From NCBI RefSeq assembly GCF_009883635.2, contig NZ_CP026115.2:3720001-3784000 (forward strand): a DNA stretch of 64,000 nt, read 5' to 3'. The notes below the pieces were generated by a model that was given only the letters and a program-made list of their open reading frames with translations, was not told the DNA's origin and did not search any database. The stretch's first letter is position 1. Each line of letters begins with the position of its first letter. Shown here in pieces: positions 10,148 through 18,966 of this stretch. Source of the DNA: Pseudomonas putida. Lineage in GTDB: Bacteria; Pseudomonadota; Gammaproteobacteria; Pseudomonadales; Pseudomonadaceae. The position numbers were made by a program, and so were the translations under genes.

Positions 10148-10780
10148 ATGGTCCGTCGAACCAAAGAAGAAGCCCAGGAGACCCGCGCCCAGATCATCGA
10201 GGCAGCGGAAAAGGCCTTCTACAAGCGCGGGGTTGCGCGAACCACACTGGCCGACATCGCCGAGCTGGCGGGCGTGACCCGGGGTGCGATCTACTGGCAC
10301 TTCAACAACAAGGCGGAGCTGGTGCAGGCATTGCTCGACAGCCTGCATGAAACCCATGACCACCTGGCGCGGGCCAGTGAAAGCGAAGACGAGCTGGACC
10401 CGCTCGGCTGCATGCGCAAGCTGTTGCTGCAGGTGCTCAACGAGCTGGTGCTGGACGCCCGTACCCGGCGTATCAATGAAATCCTGCATCACAAGTGCGA
10501 GTTCACCGATGACATGTGTGAAATTCGCCAGCAGCGCCAAGGCGCGGTGCTGGACTGCCATGTGGGCATCGACCTGGCGCTGGCCAATGCCGTTCGCCGT
10601 GGTCAGTTGCCGGCGGAGCTGGATGTCGGGCGCGCTTCTGTCGCCTTGTTCGCCTATGTCGATGGCCTGATCGGGCGCTGGTTGCTGCTACCGGACAGCT
10701 TCGATCTGCTGCGCGACGCGGAAAAATGGGTCGACACAGGGCTGGATATGCTGCGCTTGAGCCCCGCGCTACGCAAATGA
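10148..10780 (+). CDS. ttgR: TtgR, TetR-family repressor of ttgABC
   Basis: Drug- and flavonoid-responsive repressor of the efflux operon, 210 residues. The N-terminal helix-turn-helix ([20 protein letters not shown], about residues 32-51) is nearly invariant in the AcrR/TtgR group. The helical ligand-binding domain contains the [14 protein letters not shown] stretch known from TtgR. It is divergent from ttgA with the operator dyad between them, so it also autoregulates. It differs at only scattered positions from the DOT-T1E protein as remembered. Confidence 0.96.
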   Translation: MVRRTKEEAQETRAQIIEAAEKAFYKRGVARTTLADIAELAGVTRGAIYWHFNNKAELVQALLDSLHETHDHLARASESEDELDPLGCMRKLLLQVLNELVLDARTRRINEILHHKCEFTDDMCEIRQQRQGAVLDCHVGIDLALANAVRRGQLPAELDVGRASVALFAYVDGLIGRWLLLPDSFDLLRDAEKWVDTGLDMLRLSPALRK

Positions 10781-10866
10781 CACTTTGTTAAGGATTGTGA
10801 GGGAGTGTTTCCCTTGTTTATTAACGGAGTATTAATGCCTTGGGCTGACACCTTGTGGAAGCGGGC

Positions 10867-12318
10867 TTAACGGCCGCGCAATTGCCGGTCCGGCAGCGCC
10901 AGGGCCGCCAGCAGCCCCAGCAAGGCAATTCCAGCACTGCCCAGCAACAACTGACGGAACGTCTCCAGCAGTTTCATCTGCGTGTGTGGGTCCGCCTCAC
11001 CTGCCTTCAGGCTCCCCAGCAGCGGGTTGCCCAGCAATTCGAAACCACCTTGTTGCAGCAGCGCCAGCAGCAGGCTGGACATGCATGCCACGCCCATGGC
11101 CCCGCCGAGTGAGCGGAACAGGTTGGTAGTACTGGTGGCCACGCCTATATCCTTGCTTTCCACCGCGCTTTGCGTGCCCACCAGCGAGGTCGGGAACTGC
11201 AGGCCACAGGCGATGCCGGTCAGCAGCATGAACACGGCACTGAGCAAGCCAGACTGCGGTGGGGTGATGGCCATGGCGAAGATTGCCACGGGCATCAGCA
11301 CGGCACCCGTTAGAATCTGTGGTTTGAAGCGCCCGGTGCGGCTGGTCATGCGGCCACCGGTGTAGGCGCCCAAGGGCAGGCCCATGACCAGCGGCAGCAG
11401 GTGTAGCGCGGCGCTGTCGGCACCGGCACCAGTGATGCCTTGGTAGCGCAGCGGTATCAGCATGGTCAGCGAAATCGACTGGAAGCTGGCGAAGAAGATC
11501 ACCCCCCAGCACAGCACGGCCACCCGGTTGCCGAACAGGCCCATGGGCAGCAGCGGTTCCTGGCAGCGCCGCTCATGGCCAATGAACAGGCTCAGGCCAA
11601 GCAAGGCGCAAGCGAACAGGGTCAGCACCGCGGGTGCGCTCCACGCCTGGCCTTGGCCGACCAGCGTGATGCCCAGCAGCAGACTGCCAAGGCCGAGGAT
11701 CATCAGCGCGGCGCCAAGGTAGTCGACCTGGGCCTGACGGTGCTGCACCGGCATACCGGCCAGGGCGCGACGGATCGCCCACAGTGCGACCAAGCCCAGC
11801 GGCAGGTTGATCCAGAACACCCAGCGCCAGGACAGGTACTCGGTCAGCCAGCCGCCGAGCACAGGCCCGGCCACGCTCGCCACGGCGTACATGCTGCTGA
11901 AGTAGCCCTGGTAACGGCCGCGTTCACGCGGTGGCACGAAATCGCCGATGATCGCCTGGCTCACCGACACCATGCCGCCGGCACCAATGCCTTGCAGCAC
12001 GCGCGCCATGACCAGTTGCTGCATGTCCTGGGCCAGGGCGCAGGCGATCGAGGCCAGGGTGAACAGGCTGATACCGGTGAGAATCATGCGTCGCCGGCCA
12101 TACAGGTCGCCGAGCTTGCCGTAGATCGGCACGGCCACGGTCATCGCCACCATGTAGCCGGAAATCACCCAGGCCAGCAGGCCGACATCGTTGAACTGCG
12201 CCGAGATGGCCGGCAGTGAGACGGCGACGATGGTCTGGTCGAGGGCGCCGAGGAAGATGGCCAGCATCAGGGCGGTCAACACGTTGCGCAGGACAGTCGG
12301 GGGCAGGGCGGCAGTCAC
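10867..12318 (-). CDS. MFS drug exporter, DHA2 (EmrB/QacA) family
   Basis: A 483-residue proton antiporter with about 14 hydrophobic segments. It shows the DHA2 signatures LDQTIVAVSLPAI in TM1, GKLGDLYGRRRMILTGI in the loop after TM2 and RVLQGIGAGGMVSVSQAI (motif C region), with VAGPVLGGWLTEYLSWRWVF in TM5. It probably exports hydrophobic toxicants. It is convergent with ttgR and has no visible membrane-fusion partner. Its substrate cannot be told from sequence. Confidence 0.92.
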   Translation of the reverse strand: MTAALPPTVLRNVLTALMLAIFLGALDQTIVAVSLPAISAQFNDVGLLAWVISGYMVAMTVAVPIYGKLGDLYGRRRMILTGISLFTLASIACALAQDMQQLVMARVLQGIGAGGMVSVSQAIIGDFVPPRERGRYQGYFSSMYAVASVAGPVLGGWLTEYLSWRWVFWINLPLGLVALWAIRRALAGMPVQHRQAQVDYLGAALMILGLGSLLLGITLVGQGQAWSAPAVLTLFACALLGLSLFIGHERRCQEPLLPMGLFGNRVAVLCWGVIFFASFQSISLTMLIPLRYQGITGAGADSAALHLLPLVMGLPLGAYTGGRMTSRTGRFKPQILTGAVLMPVAIFAMAITPPQSGLLSAVFMLLTGIACGLQFPTSLVGTQSAVESKDIGVATSTTNLFRSLGGAMGVACMSSLLLALLQQGGFELLGNPLLGSLKAGEADPHTQMKLLETFRQLLLGSAGIALLGLLAALALPDRQLRGR

Positions 12319-12672
12319 GGGGGTACCTTGTCAGGAAGGGCGACGCGAATAGCGGGATTGTAACCCGAGTTAGGTAGCTTCCTATGTACTATCTGCATCC
12401 CCTATGCAAGATCGGCATTGGCGCATTCATTCAGCGCTGCATGGCCGCGTGATATCGTTGGTATGCCACAGGGGTTGTAAGTCGCGGCTTGCACCAGCTT
12501 GGTGCAGCTTATTGCCGCAGGGTTTACACGCCGCTGTCTCCCACACCTTTTATTCCTCTGCCTGCATGTCGAGCATGACCGCCCAGATGGCGACGGTTGG
12601 AACAGGTCAGGTAGACCCGATTCAGGGGTCGGTAGCAACCGTTCAATTTCTACATATATAAGCGGAGTGATC
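12319..12672. other. intergenic region with divergent promoters, no gene
   Basis: 354 bases between the divergent exporter and oxaloacetate decarboxylase genes, with visibly more AT than the flanking genes. No credible coding sequence was seen. The notable element is the TGCACC-N5-GGTGCA dyad listed separately. An AT-rich run (TTCTACATATATAAGCGG) directly precedes the oxaloacetate decarboxylase ribosome-binding site. Confidence 0.5.
12490..12506. promoter_or_regulatory. NtrC-like dyad TGCACC-N5-GGTGCA
   Basis: A perfect 6+5+6 dyad matching the enteric NtrC consensus GCACC-N5-GGTGC. It lies 167 bases upstream of the oxaloacetate decarboxylase start and 170 upstream of the exporter start. I looked for a GG-N10-GC sigma-54 promoter on both strands nearby and found none, so nitrogen control remains a guess. 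Confidence 0.4.
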
Positions 12673-13542
12673 ATGCCCAAGGCTTCCCATCAAGATCTGC
12701 GTTTTGCCTTCCGCGAGCTGCTCGCTTCAGGTTCCTGCTATCACACCGCATCCGTGTTCGATCCGATGTCGGCACGCATCGCTGCCGACCTGGGCTTTGA
12801 AGTCGGCATCCTAGGCGGTTCGGTGGCCTCGTTGCAGGTGCTGGCCGCACCGGACTTCGCCCTGATCACCTTGAGCGAGTTCGTCGAGCAGGCCACCCGC
12901 ATTGGCCGCGTGGCGCAACTACCGGTGCTCGCCGATGCCGACCACGGCTATGGCAATGCGCTCAACGTCATGCGCACGGTCATCGAGTTGGAGCGCGCTG
13001 GCGTCGCTGCGCTGACCATCGAAGACACCCTGTTGCCTGCCCAGTTCGGGCGCAAATCCACCGACCTGATCTCGGTCGAAGAGGGCGTTGGCAAGATTCG
13101 TGCGGCACTGGAAGCGCGCGTCGACTCGTCGCTGTCCATCATCGCCCGGACCAACGCCGGCGTGCTCACCACCGAGGAAATCATCGTCCGCACCCAGAGC
13201 TACCAGAAGGCCGGTGCCGACGGTATCTGCATGGTCGGGGTGAAGGATTTCGAGCAGCTGGAACAGATTGCCGAGCACCTGACCGTGCCGTTGATGCTGG
13301 TGACCTACGCCAACCCCAACCTGCGCGACGACGAGCGCCTCGCTCGCCTTGGCGTGCGTATCGTGGTCGATGGCCATGCCGCCTACTTCGCCGCGATCAA
13401 GGCCACCTACGACTGCCTGCGCCTGCAGCGCGGCCGGCAGAACAAGTCCGAGAACCTCAGCGCCACCGAGCTCTCGCACACCTACACCCAGCCTGAGGAC
13501 TACATCCGCTGGGCCAAGGAGTACATGAGCGTCGAGGAGTGA
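12673..13542 (+). CDS. oxaloacetate decarboxylase (PEP mutase / isocitrate lyase superfamily)
   Basis: Soluble Mg-dependent decarboxylase of oxaloacetate to pyruvate, of the class defined by P. aeruginosa PA4872. The 289-residue length fits. The superfamily metal-binding motif is in [15 protein letters not shown] (Asp pair near residues 86-88). [12 protein letters not shown] supplies the acidic residue on the next strand, and IIARTNAG and [10 protein letters not shown] complete the barrel face. The start is the ATG at 12673 behind AGCGGAGTG; an upstream in-frame extension has no family counterpart. It was formerly annotated as carboxyphosphonoenolpyruvate phosphonomutase. Confidence 0.9.
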   Translation: MPKASHQDLRFAFRELLASGSCYHTASVFDPMSARIAADLGFEVGILGGSVASLQVLAAPDFALITLSEFVEQATRIGRVAQLPVLADADHGYGNALNVMRTVIELERAGVAALTIEDTLLPAQFGRKSTDLISVEEGVGKIRAALEARVDSSLSIIARTNAGVLTTEEIIVRTQSYQKAGADGICMVGVKDFEQLEQIAEHLTVPLMLVTYANPNLRDDERLARLGVRIVVDGHAAYFAAIKATYDCLRLQRGRQNKSENLSATELSHTYTQPEDYIRWAKEYMSVEE

Positions 13543-13561
13543 TTGGCGTGGCGCCAATCAA

Positions 13562-13735
13562 CTAACGAACGGCACTCAAGGTCGCGGTATGGGGCACGCA
13601 GTGTTCGTGCAGGCAACTGTTGGCCGCATTGGGCTGGCTGCGTAGCAGCTCGGCGCGCCAGCAGGCCGAGCCATACAGCGCCGCGACCGCGGTCAGGGCC
13701 ATGACCAAGGCGACTCTTCTGGACTTGATGCCCAT
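13562..13735 (-). CDS. small membrane-anchored hypothetical protein
   Basis: A 57-residue protein with a basic N-terminus followed by one hydrophobic segment (about residues 9-27, VALVMALTAVAALYGSACW) and a polar tail with paired cysteines (SCLHEHCVPH). I chose the ATG at 13735 because a perfect AGGAGG lies 8 bases upstream; a GTG three codons earlier would overlap that site. It stands between the oxaloacetate decarboxylase end and a LysR gene. I do not recognise the family. The hydrophobic segment could be an anchor or an uncleaved signal. Confidence 0.6.
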   Translation of the reverse strand: MGIKSRRVALVMALTAVAALYGSACWRAELLRSQPNAANSCLHEHCVPHTATLSAVR

Positions 13736-13780
13736 GGTACTCACCTCCTGTTACTGCGACAGGTGATACCTCAAGCATAG

Positions 13781-14689
13781 TCAATACAGGTCCCGGTCCC
13801 ACTCCGGTTCGTCTTTGAACCGTTGCACGAGAAAATCCAGCATGCTGCGCAAGGTCGCCGGCATATGCTTGCGCGAGGTGTAGACCGCGTTCAGGTTCAG
13901 TTCCCGTGGCCGCGCGTCGGGCAGCAGCCGCACCAGGGCTCCGCTGCGCAAGGCAGTGGCCGCCTGGTAGGTTGGCAGCATGGCGATGCCGGCACCTGCC
14001 AATGTCGCGGTCTGCAGTGTCATGACCTCGTTGGCGCTGATGTTGCCTTGCACCGGCACGGCGATCTCTTGGCCGTCCACCTCGAAATGCCACAGGCTGT
14101 GGCCGAAATAGGCATGGGTCAGGCAGTTGTGCTGGCTCAGTTCCTCGACTCGCTGCGGTGTGCCGTGCTCGCGCAGGTAGGCGGGCGTTGCACAGATCAC
14201 CGAGCGGCACACGGTCAGGCGCCTGGCAATCAGGTTCGGGTCCAGATCGTTGCTGGTGCGGATTGCCAGGTCTATACGTTCGTCCACCAGGTTGACCGTG
14301 CGATCGAGCATCTGCAGTTCAACCTTCACCCCTGGGTAGCGCCGCACATACTCGGCGACCGCATCGGCCAGCTGCGCCTGGCCAAACGACGTGCTGACGC
14401 TGATACGCAGGGCACCTTTCGGCGCATCTAGCGGTTGTTGCACGGCGGCCTGCAGGTCGCCGGCCAAATCCAGCAACTGCCGGCAGCGGGGCAGCGTTTC
14501 CTGGCCGGCGGCAGTCAGGCTGAGCTTGCGCGTGGTGCGCTGCATCAGCCGTGCGCCGACCCACTCCTCGAGCTCGGCCAGGTAGCGCGACACCACAGGC
14601 CGCGACAGCTGCAGGTGGTCTGCGGCTGCCGACTGGCTGCCCAGGTCGACGACGGTGACGAAAACGCGCATGGCGTTGAGACGGTCCAT
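13781..14689 (-). CDS. LysR-family transcriptional regulator
   Basis: A 302-residue regulator of the CrgA-like LysR subgroup, beginning MDRLNAMRVFVTVVDLGS. The helix-turn-helix contains AAADHLQLSRPVVSRYLAEL (about residues 21-40), and the effector domain has the subgroup phrase LRISVSTSFGQAQLADAV. It is divergent, across about 100 bases, from a beta-lactamase-fold gene followed by an NAD(P)-binding protein gene, which are its likely targets. Confidence 0.91.
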   Translation of the reverse strand: MDRLNAMRVFVTVVDLGSQSAAADHLQLSRPVVSRYLAELEEWVGARLMQRTTRKLSLTAAGQETLPRCRQLLDLAGDLQAAVQQPLDAPKGALRISVSTSFGQAQLADAVAEYVRRYPGVKVELQMLDRTVNLVDERIDLAIRTSNDLDPNLIARRLTVCRSVICATPAYLREHGTPQRVEELSQHNCLTHAYFGHSLWHFEVDGQEIAVPVQGNISANEVMTLQTATLAGAGIAMLPTYQAATALRSGALVRLLPDARPRELNLNAVYTSRKHMPATLRSMLDFLVQRFKDEPEWDRDLY

Positions 14690-14791
14690 GATTTGCCCGA
14701 TTTTAGAAACAAACTATGTCTGAGCATCGCATTTTTTGTCACGGATCGGGCAACTAAGCTGTTGCCCATCGTTCATCCGCCAGGAATCACC

Positions 14792-15667
14792 ATGTCGCTC
14801 TTCACTCCCTTGCGTGGCCTGCTGCTGGCCTGCTTCACCCTGGCCGGCCCGGCACTGGCCGCCGAGCCGTTGCAGCTCGAGGTATACAACCCAGGGCATC
14901 AGGCCATTTTCCCGGTCAGCTCGGTGATCGTCAGCGGCGAGAAAGAGGCCATCCTGGTCGATGCCCAGTTCGGCAGGGCCCAGGCCGAGCAACTGGTACA
15001 GCGCCTGCAGGCCAGCGGCAAACGCCTGACTACCATCTACATCAGCCACGGCGACCCGGATTACTACTTCGGCCTCGACACCGTGACCCGGGCCTTCCCT
15101 GACGCCAAGGTGTTCGCCTCGGCAGCCACGCTGACCCATATCCGCCAGACCATGGACGCCAAGCTGGCGCACTGGGGGCCGCAGATGGGCGCGGACAAGC
15201 CGGCACGGCTGGTGCTGCCGCAAGTGCTTCACGGCCACAGCCTGATCCTGGAAGGGCAGTCGCTGGAGGTCGTCGGCCTGGATGGCCCACAACCAGATCG
15301 CAGTTTCGTCTGGATTCCGTCGATCAGGGCAGTGGTCGGAGGTGTCGTGGTTTCGCAGAATATCCACGTGTGGATGGCCGACACCCAGACGGCCAAGTCC
15401 CACGCCGACTGGCTTGCCACCCTGGCGAAGATCGAGACCATGGCGCCGCGCACGGTGGTGCCTGGCCATTACCAGGGCCAGAGCAGCAACTCACTCGACG
15501 CCGTGCGCTTCACGGCCGGCTACATTCGCGCGTTCGATGCCGAAGCGGCCAGGGCGAAGGATAGTGGCGCGTTGATTGAGGCGATGAAACAGCGCTACCC
15601 CGCGCTTGCCGATGAGAGTTCGCTGGAGCTCGGCGCGAAGGTCGCCAAGGGCGAAATGAAGTGGTAA
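14792..15667 (+). CDS. exported metallo-beta-lactamase-fold protein with atypical metal motif
   Basis: A 291-residue protein with a signal peptide (cleavage after PALAA, about residue 24), so periplasmic. The fold is recognisable: EAILVDAQFG on strand 4, then ISHGDPDYYFGLD where most relatives have HxHxDH, and later TVVPGHYQG with the conserved His. The first-motif histidines are reduced to one (His-Gly-Asp-Pro-Asp-Tyr), so a canonical di-zinc site is unlikely. The start is the ATG after CCAGGAATCACC. It is divergent from a LysR gene and 28 bases upstream of an oxidoreductase. Substrate unknown. Confidence 0.85.
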   Translation: MSLFTPLRGLLLACFTLAGPALAAEPLQLEVYNPGHQAIFPVSSVIVSGEKEAILVDAQFGRAQAEQLVQRLQASGKRLTTIYISHGDPDYYFGLDTVTRAFPDAKVFASAATLTHIRQTMDAKLAHWGPQMGADKPARLVLPQVLHGHSLILEGQSLEVVGLDGPQPDRSFVWIPSIRAVVGGVVVSQNIHVWMADTQTAKSHADWLATLAKIETMAPRTVVPGHYQGQSSNSLDAVRFTAGYIRAFDAEAARAKDSGALIEAMKQRYPALADESSLELGAKVAKGEMKW

Positions 15668-15695
15668 TTCCGTTCAACTGACAGGAGCATTTTCG

Positions 15696-16310
15696 ATGAG
15701 CAAGATCGCAATCATTGGCGCCACCGGCCGTGCCGGCAGCCAGTTGCTGGAAGAAGCCCTGCGTCGCGGCCACAGTGTGGTGGCCATTGCCCGTGATCCA
15801 TTAAAGCTACAGGGGCGTGAAGGTGTAACCACCCAGGCATTGGATGCCAAGGACAGTGCAGCCCTGCAGCAGGCGGTCGCAGGTGTCGACGCGGTGATCA
15901 GTGCAGCGCATTTCTCGACCCTCGAGCCCCACGCCATCATCGAGCCGGTCAAGCGCGCCGGGGTCAAGCGTCTGCTAGTGGTGGGCGGTGCGGGCAGCCT
16001 GCTGTTGCCTTCCGGGCACCGCGTGATCGACAGCCCGGACTTCCCGGAGGCCTACAAGGCTGAGGCAAGTGCCGGGGTGCGTTTTCTCGATGTGCTGCGC
16101 CAGGAGCCGACGCTGGACTGGACCTTCCTGTCGCCATCGGCTGAGTTCGTCGAAGGCGAGCGCAGCGGGCGCTACAAGCTGGGCAAGGACCATCTGCTGA
16201 TCGGTGCGGATGGCAAAAGCACGATCACCTTTGCCGACTTTGCCATTGCCATGCTCGATGAACTGGAGAAACCGGCGCACTCGCGCCAGCGCTTCACCGT
16301 CGGTTACTGA
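15696..16310 (+). CDS. NAD(P)-binding Rossmann protein (NmrA/YwnB-like atypical SDR)
   Basis: A 204-residue protein of the atypical short-chain dehydrogenase class: the N-terminal dinucleotide motif IIGATGRAGSQLL, the following ARDPLKL phosphate-specificity region, then LLVVGGAGSLLLPSGHRV and DWTFLSPSAEFVEGERSGRY. Proteins of this family often lack the SDR Tyr-Lys pair and act as NAD(P)H sensors or reductases. It is preceded by ACAGGAGCATTTTCG and probably shares a transcript with the beta-lactamase-fold gene. Confidence 0.88.
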   Translation: MSKIAIIGATGRAGSQLLEEALRRGHSVVAIARDPLKLQGREGVTTQALDAKDSAALQQAVAGVDAVISAAHFSTLEPHAIIEPVKRAGVKRLLVVGGAGSLLLPSGHRVIDSPDFPEAYKAEASAGVRFLDVLRQEPTLDWTFLSPSAEFVEGERSGRYKLGKDHLLIGADGKSTITFADFAIAMLDELEKPAHSRQRFTVGY

Positions 16311-16322
16311 GGCACTTTTAGC

Positions 16323-17198
16323 TCATGGACTGGCCTGGCTTTCCAGCCAGTCCATGAGCTCGCCCAGCCCTGGCGGAAGGCTCTTCGCCTGGCTCACCAG
16401 GTAATACCCTTTACCGGTCTGTACCTTCAGCGCAAATGGCATGCACAGCCGCCCCCCGCGCAAGTCATCACCGATCAGCGCCCAGTCACCAATCGCCACC
16501 CCGGTTCCCTGTGATGCCATGGCCATTGCCATGTCCAGCGTTTCGAAATGCTGCTTCGGCCCCTGTGCTTCCAGCACCACGCCTGCTGCCTGCAGCCACA
16601 GCCGCCAGTCATGTTCATCCCGTGATGGATGCAGCAGCATGTGCCGGGCCAGATCCTGGATCTGCTGCAGGGGTACCGCCCCTTTCAACAGCGAAGGCGC
16701 GCAGACCGGTGTCAGTTGCTCGTCGAACAGCTTGCGCACCCGCAGCCCATGGTTCGGCGCAGCGCCATAGACCACGGCGGCATCGAACCCCTCACGGCGA
16801 AAGTCGACCCCGTGTTGCACCGTGGTGGTCAACTCGACCGGCACGTCGGGTCGCAGCGCCTGCCACTCCATCAGCCGCGGCAGCAGCCAGCGCATCACGC
16901 AAGTCGGTGCCTTGAGCTGCAAGGTGGCGCTGCGCCCGCCCACTTCGCGCACGCCTTGTTCGATAAGGCCGAAGATCTGTTGTACCCGAGGCAGCCAGTC
17001 CTGGCCCTCGCGGGTCAGGCTCAGGCCGCGAGCCTGGCGCTGGAACAAGGCGTAGCCCAGGTGCTCTTCGAGACCGGCAATCTGCCGGCTGACGGCGCCT
17101 TGGGTGATGTGCAGCTGCTGTGCGGCACGGGTGAAATTGCAGTGCTGCGCGGTGACCAGAAAAGTGTGCAAGGCGGGCAGGGGTGGTAGCCGTTTCAT
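16323..17198 (-). CDS. LysR-family transcriptional regulator (GcvA-like)
   Basis: A 291-residue regulator with the GcvA-type N-terminus (PLPALHTFLVTAQHCNFTRA) and helix-turn-helix QQLHITQGAVSRQIAGLEEH (about residues 27-46). The effector domain has the MRWLLPRLMEWQALRPDV phrase typical of this group. It is divergent, over 129 bases, from the ThDP-enzyme gene, which it probably controls. Confidence 0.91.
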   Translation of the reverse strand: MKRLPPLPALHTFLVTAQHCNFTRAAQQLHITQGAVSRQIAGLEEHLGYALFQRQARGLSLTREGQDWLPRVQQIFGLIEQGVREVGGRSATLQLKAPTCVMRWLLPRLMEWQALRPDVPVELTTTVQHGVDFRREGFDAAVVYGAAPNHGLRVRKLFDEQLTPVCAPSLLKGAVPLQQIQDLARHMLLHPSRDEHDWRLWLQAAGVVLEAQGPKQHFETLDMAMAMASQGTGVAIGDWALIGDDLRGGRLCMPFALKVQTGKGYYLVSQAKSLPPGLGELMDWLESQASP

Positions 17199-17327
17199 TG
17201 CGCTGAGCCATGATTACAGGACATGGCTAGTATGTGTTTTTTTGCATTGTGGCGGTAGCGGTGCCTTGGGTCCAATGGGCGCAGATTGCAACAAGATTCT
17301 CCCCAACAAGATCTTAGGTGAAACCCC

Positions 17328-18965
17328 ATGGCAACCTGCGGCGAAGTATTGGTCAAACTCCTTGAAGGCTATGGCGTGGACCATGTCTTCGGCATTCCCG
17401 GCGTACATACCGTGGAGCTCTACCGTGGCCTGGCGGGCTCGTCGATCCGCCACATCACCCCGCGCCACGAGCAGGGCGCCGGGTTCATGGCCGACGGCTA
17501 CGCGCGCACCCGCGGCAAGCCTGGCGTGTGCTTCATCATTACCGGCCCCGGGATGACCAACATCACCACCGCCATGGGCCAGGCCTATGCCGATTCGATC
17601 CCGATGCTGGTGATCTCCAGCGTGCAGTCGCGCGATCAGTTGGGCGGCGGCCGCGGCAAGCTGCACGAGCTGCCCAACCAGGCAGCGCTGGTGTCGGGCG
17701 TGGCGGCGTTCTCGCAGACGTTGATGAGCGCCGATGACCTGCCGCAGGTGCTGGCTCGCGCCTTTGCCGTGTTCGATGGTGCCCGCCCGCGCCCGGTGCA
17801 TATCGAAATTCCGCTGGACGTGCTGGTCGAGCCCGCCGACCACCTGCTGCCCGGCCGCCCTGTGCGCAGTGCCCGCGCAGGTGCCGCACCCCAGGCCGTA
17901 GCCGCCATGGCCGAGCGCCTGGCCAATGCCCGCCGGCCGCTGATCCTGGCCGGTGGCGGTGCACTGGCTGCAGGTGCGCCGCTGGCGCTGCTGGCTGAGC
18001 ACTTGCAAGCGCCGGTGGCACTGACCATCAATGCAAAAGGCCTGCTGCCAGCCAGCCACCCGCTGCAGATCGGTTCCACCCAATCGCTGGTCGCCACCCG
18101 TGAGCTGGTGGAAGAGGCCGATGTGGTGCTGGCGATCGGCACCGAACTGGCCGAGACTGACTATGACGTGACCTTCAAGGGCGGTTTCAAGATTCCCGGC
18201 AGCCTGCTGCGCATCGACATCGACCCGGACCAGACCGTGCGCAACTACCTGCCGGAGCTGGCGCTGGTGGCGGATGCCGAGCTGGCCGCGCAATCCCTGC
18301 TTGAGGCTTTGCGTCAGCTACCCGCACCGGTGTGTGCCGAGGGCTGGGGCGTTGCCCGCGCGCAGCGCCTGCGCGAAACGTTGGCAACGGGCTGGGACCA
18401 GCCGACGCTGAGCCAGACACGCCTGCTGAGCAGCATTCTGCAAAGCCTGCCCAACGCGATTCTGGTCGGTGACTCGACCCAGCCGGTGTACACCGGCAAC
18501 CTGACCCTGGACATGGATCAGCCGCGCCGCTGGTTCAATGCTTCGACCGGCTACGGCACTTTGGGCTATGCATTGCCAGCGGCGATGGGCGCCTGGTTGG
18601 GCAGCGCCGAGCAAACGGCCGAGCGTGCGCCAGCGGTCTGCCTGATTGGCGATGGCGGCATGCAATTCACCCTGCCGGAACTGGCCAGCGCGGTAGAGGC
18701 GCAGGTGCCGATGATCGTGTTGCTGTGGAATAACCAGGGTTATGAGGAGATCAAGAAGTACATGGTCAACCGGGCGATCGAGCCGGTCGGCGTGGACATT
18801 CATACCCCGGACTTCATCGGCGTGGCGCGGGCGTTGGGCGCCGATGCCGAGCATGTGGCCGATGTCGAGCAATTGCAGGCTGCGCTGGGACGGGCGGTGG
18901 AGCGCAAGGGGCCGACCTTGATCCAGGTCGACCAGAACCAGTGGCAGGCGGCAGTAGCGGGCTAG
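17328..18965 (+). CDS. thiamine-diphosphate enzyme of the acetolactate synthase family
   Basis: A 545-residue ThDP-dependent decarboxylase/synthase: the N-terminal Pyr domain has the catalytic Glu in ITPRHEQGAGFMADGYAR, the central domain has GGGALAAGAPLALLAEHL, and the C-terminal PP domain has IGDGGMQFTLPELASA..LLWNNQGY, the GDG-N(x)27-N cofactor motif. No small regulatory subunit gene is adjacent, which argues against biosynthetic acetolactate synthase. Relatives in Pseudomonas are called 5-guanidino-2-oxopentanoate (2-ketoarginine) decarboxylase, AruI; I consider that plausible but unproven. Divergent from a LysR gene. Confidence 0.85.
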   Translation: MATCGEVLVKLLEGYGVDHVFGIPGVHTVELYRGLAGSSIRHITPRHEQGAGFMADGYARTRGKPGVCFIITGPGMTNITTAMGQAYADSIPMLVISSVQSRDQLGGGRGKLHELPNQAALVSGVAAFSQTLMSADDLPQVLARAFAVFDGARPRPVHIEIPLDVLVEPADHLLPGRPVRSARAGAAPQAVAAMAERLANARRPLILAGGGALAAGAPLALLAEHLQAPVALTINAKGLLPASHPLQIGSTQSLVATRELVEEADVVLAIGTELAETDYDVTFKGGFKIPGSLLRIDIDPDQTVRNYLPELALVADAELAAQSLLEALRQLPAPVCAEGWGVARAQRLRETLATGWDQPTLSQTRLLSSILQSLPNAILVGDSTQPVYTGNLTLDMDQPRRWFNASTGYGTLGYALPAAMGAWLGSAEQTAERAPAVCLIGDGGMQFTLPELASAVEAQVPMIVLLWNNQGYEEIKKYMVNRAIEPVGVDIHTPDFIGVARALGADAEHVADVEQLQAALGRAVERKGPTLIQVDQNQWQAAVAG

Positions 18966-18966
18966 T

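Noticed and set aside
12404..12661. An 85-codon ORF in the exporter/oxaloacetate decarboxylase gap
   Set aside because: No family likeness and no clear ribosome-binding site; it overlaps the NtrC-like dyad and other short frames.
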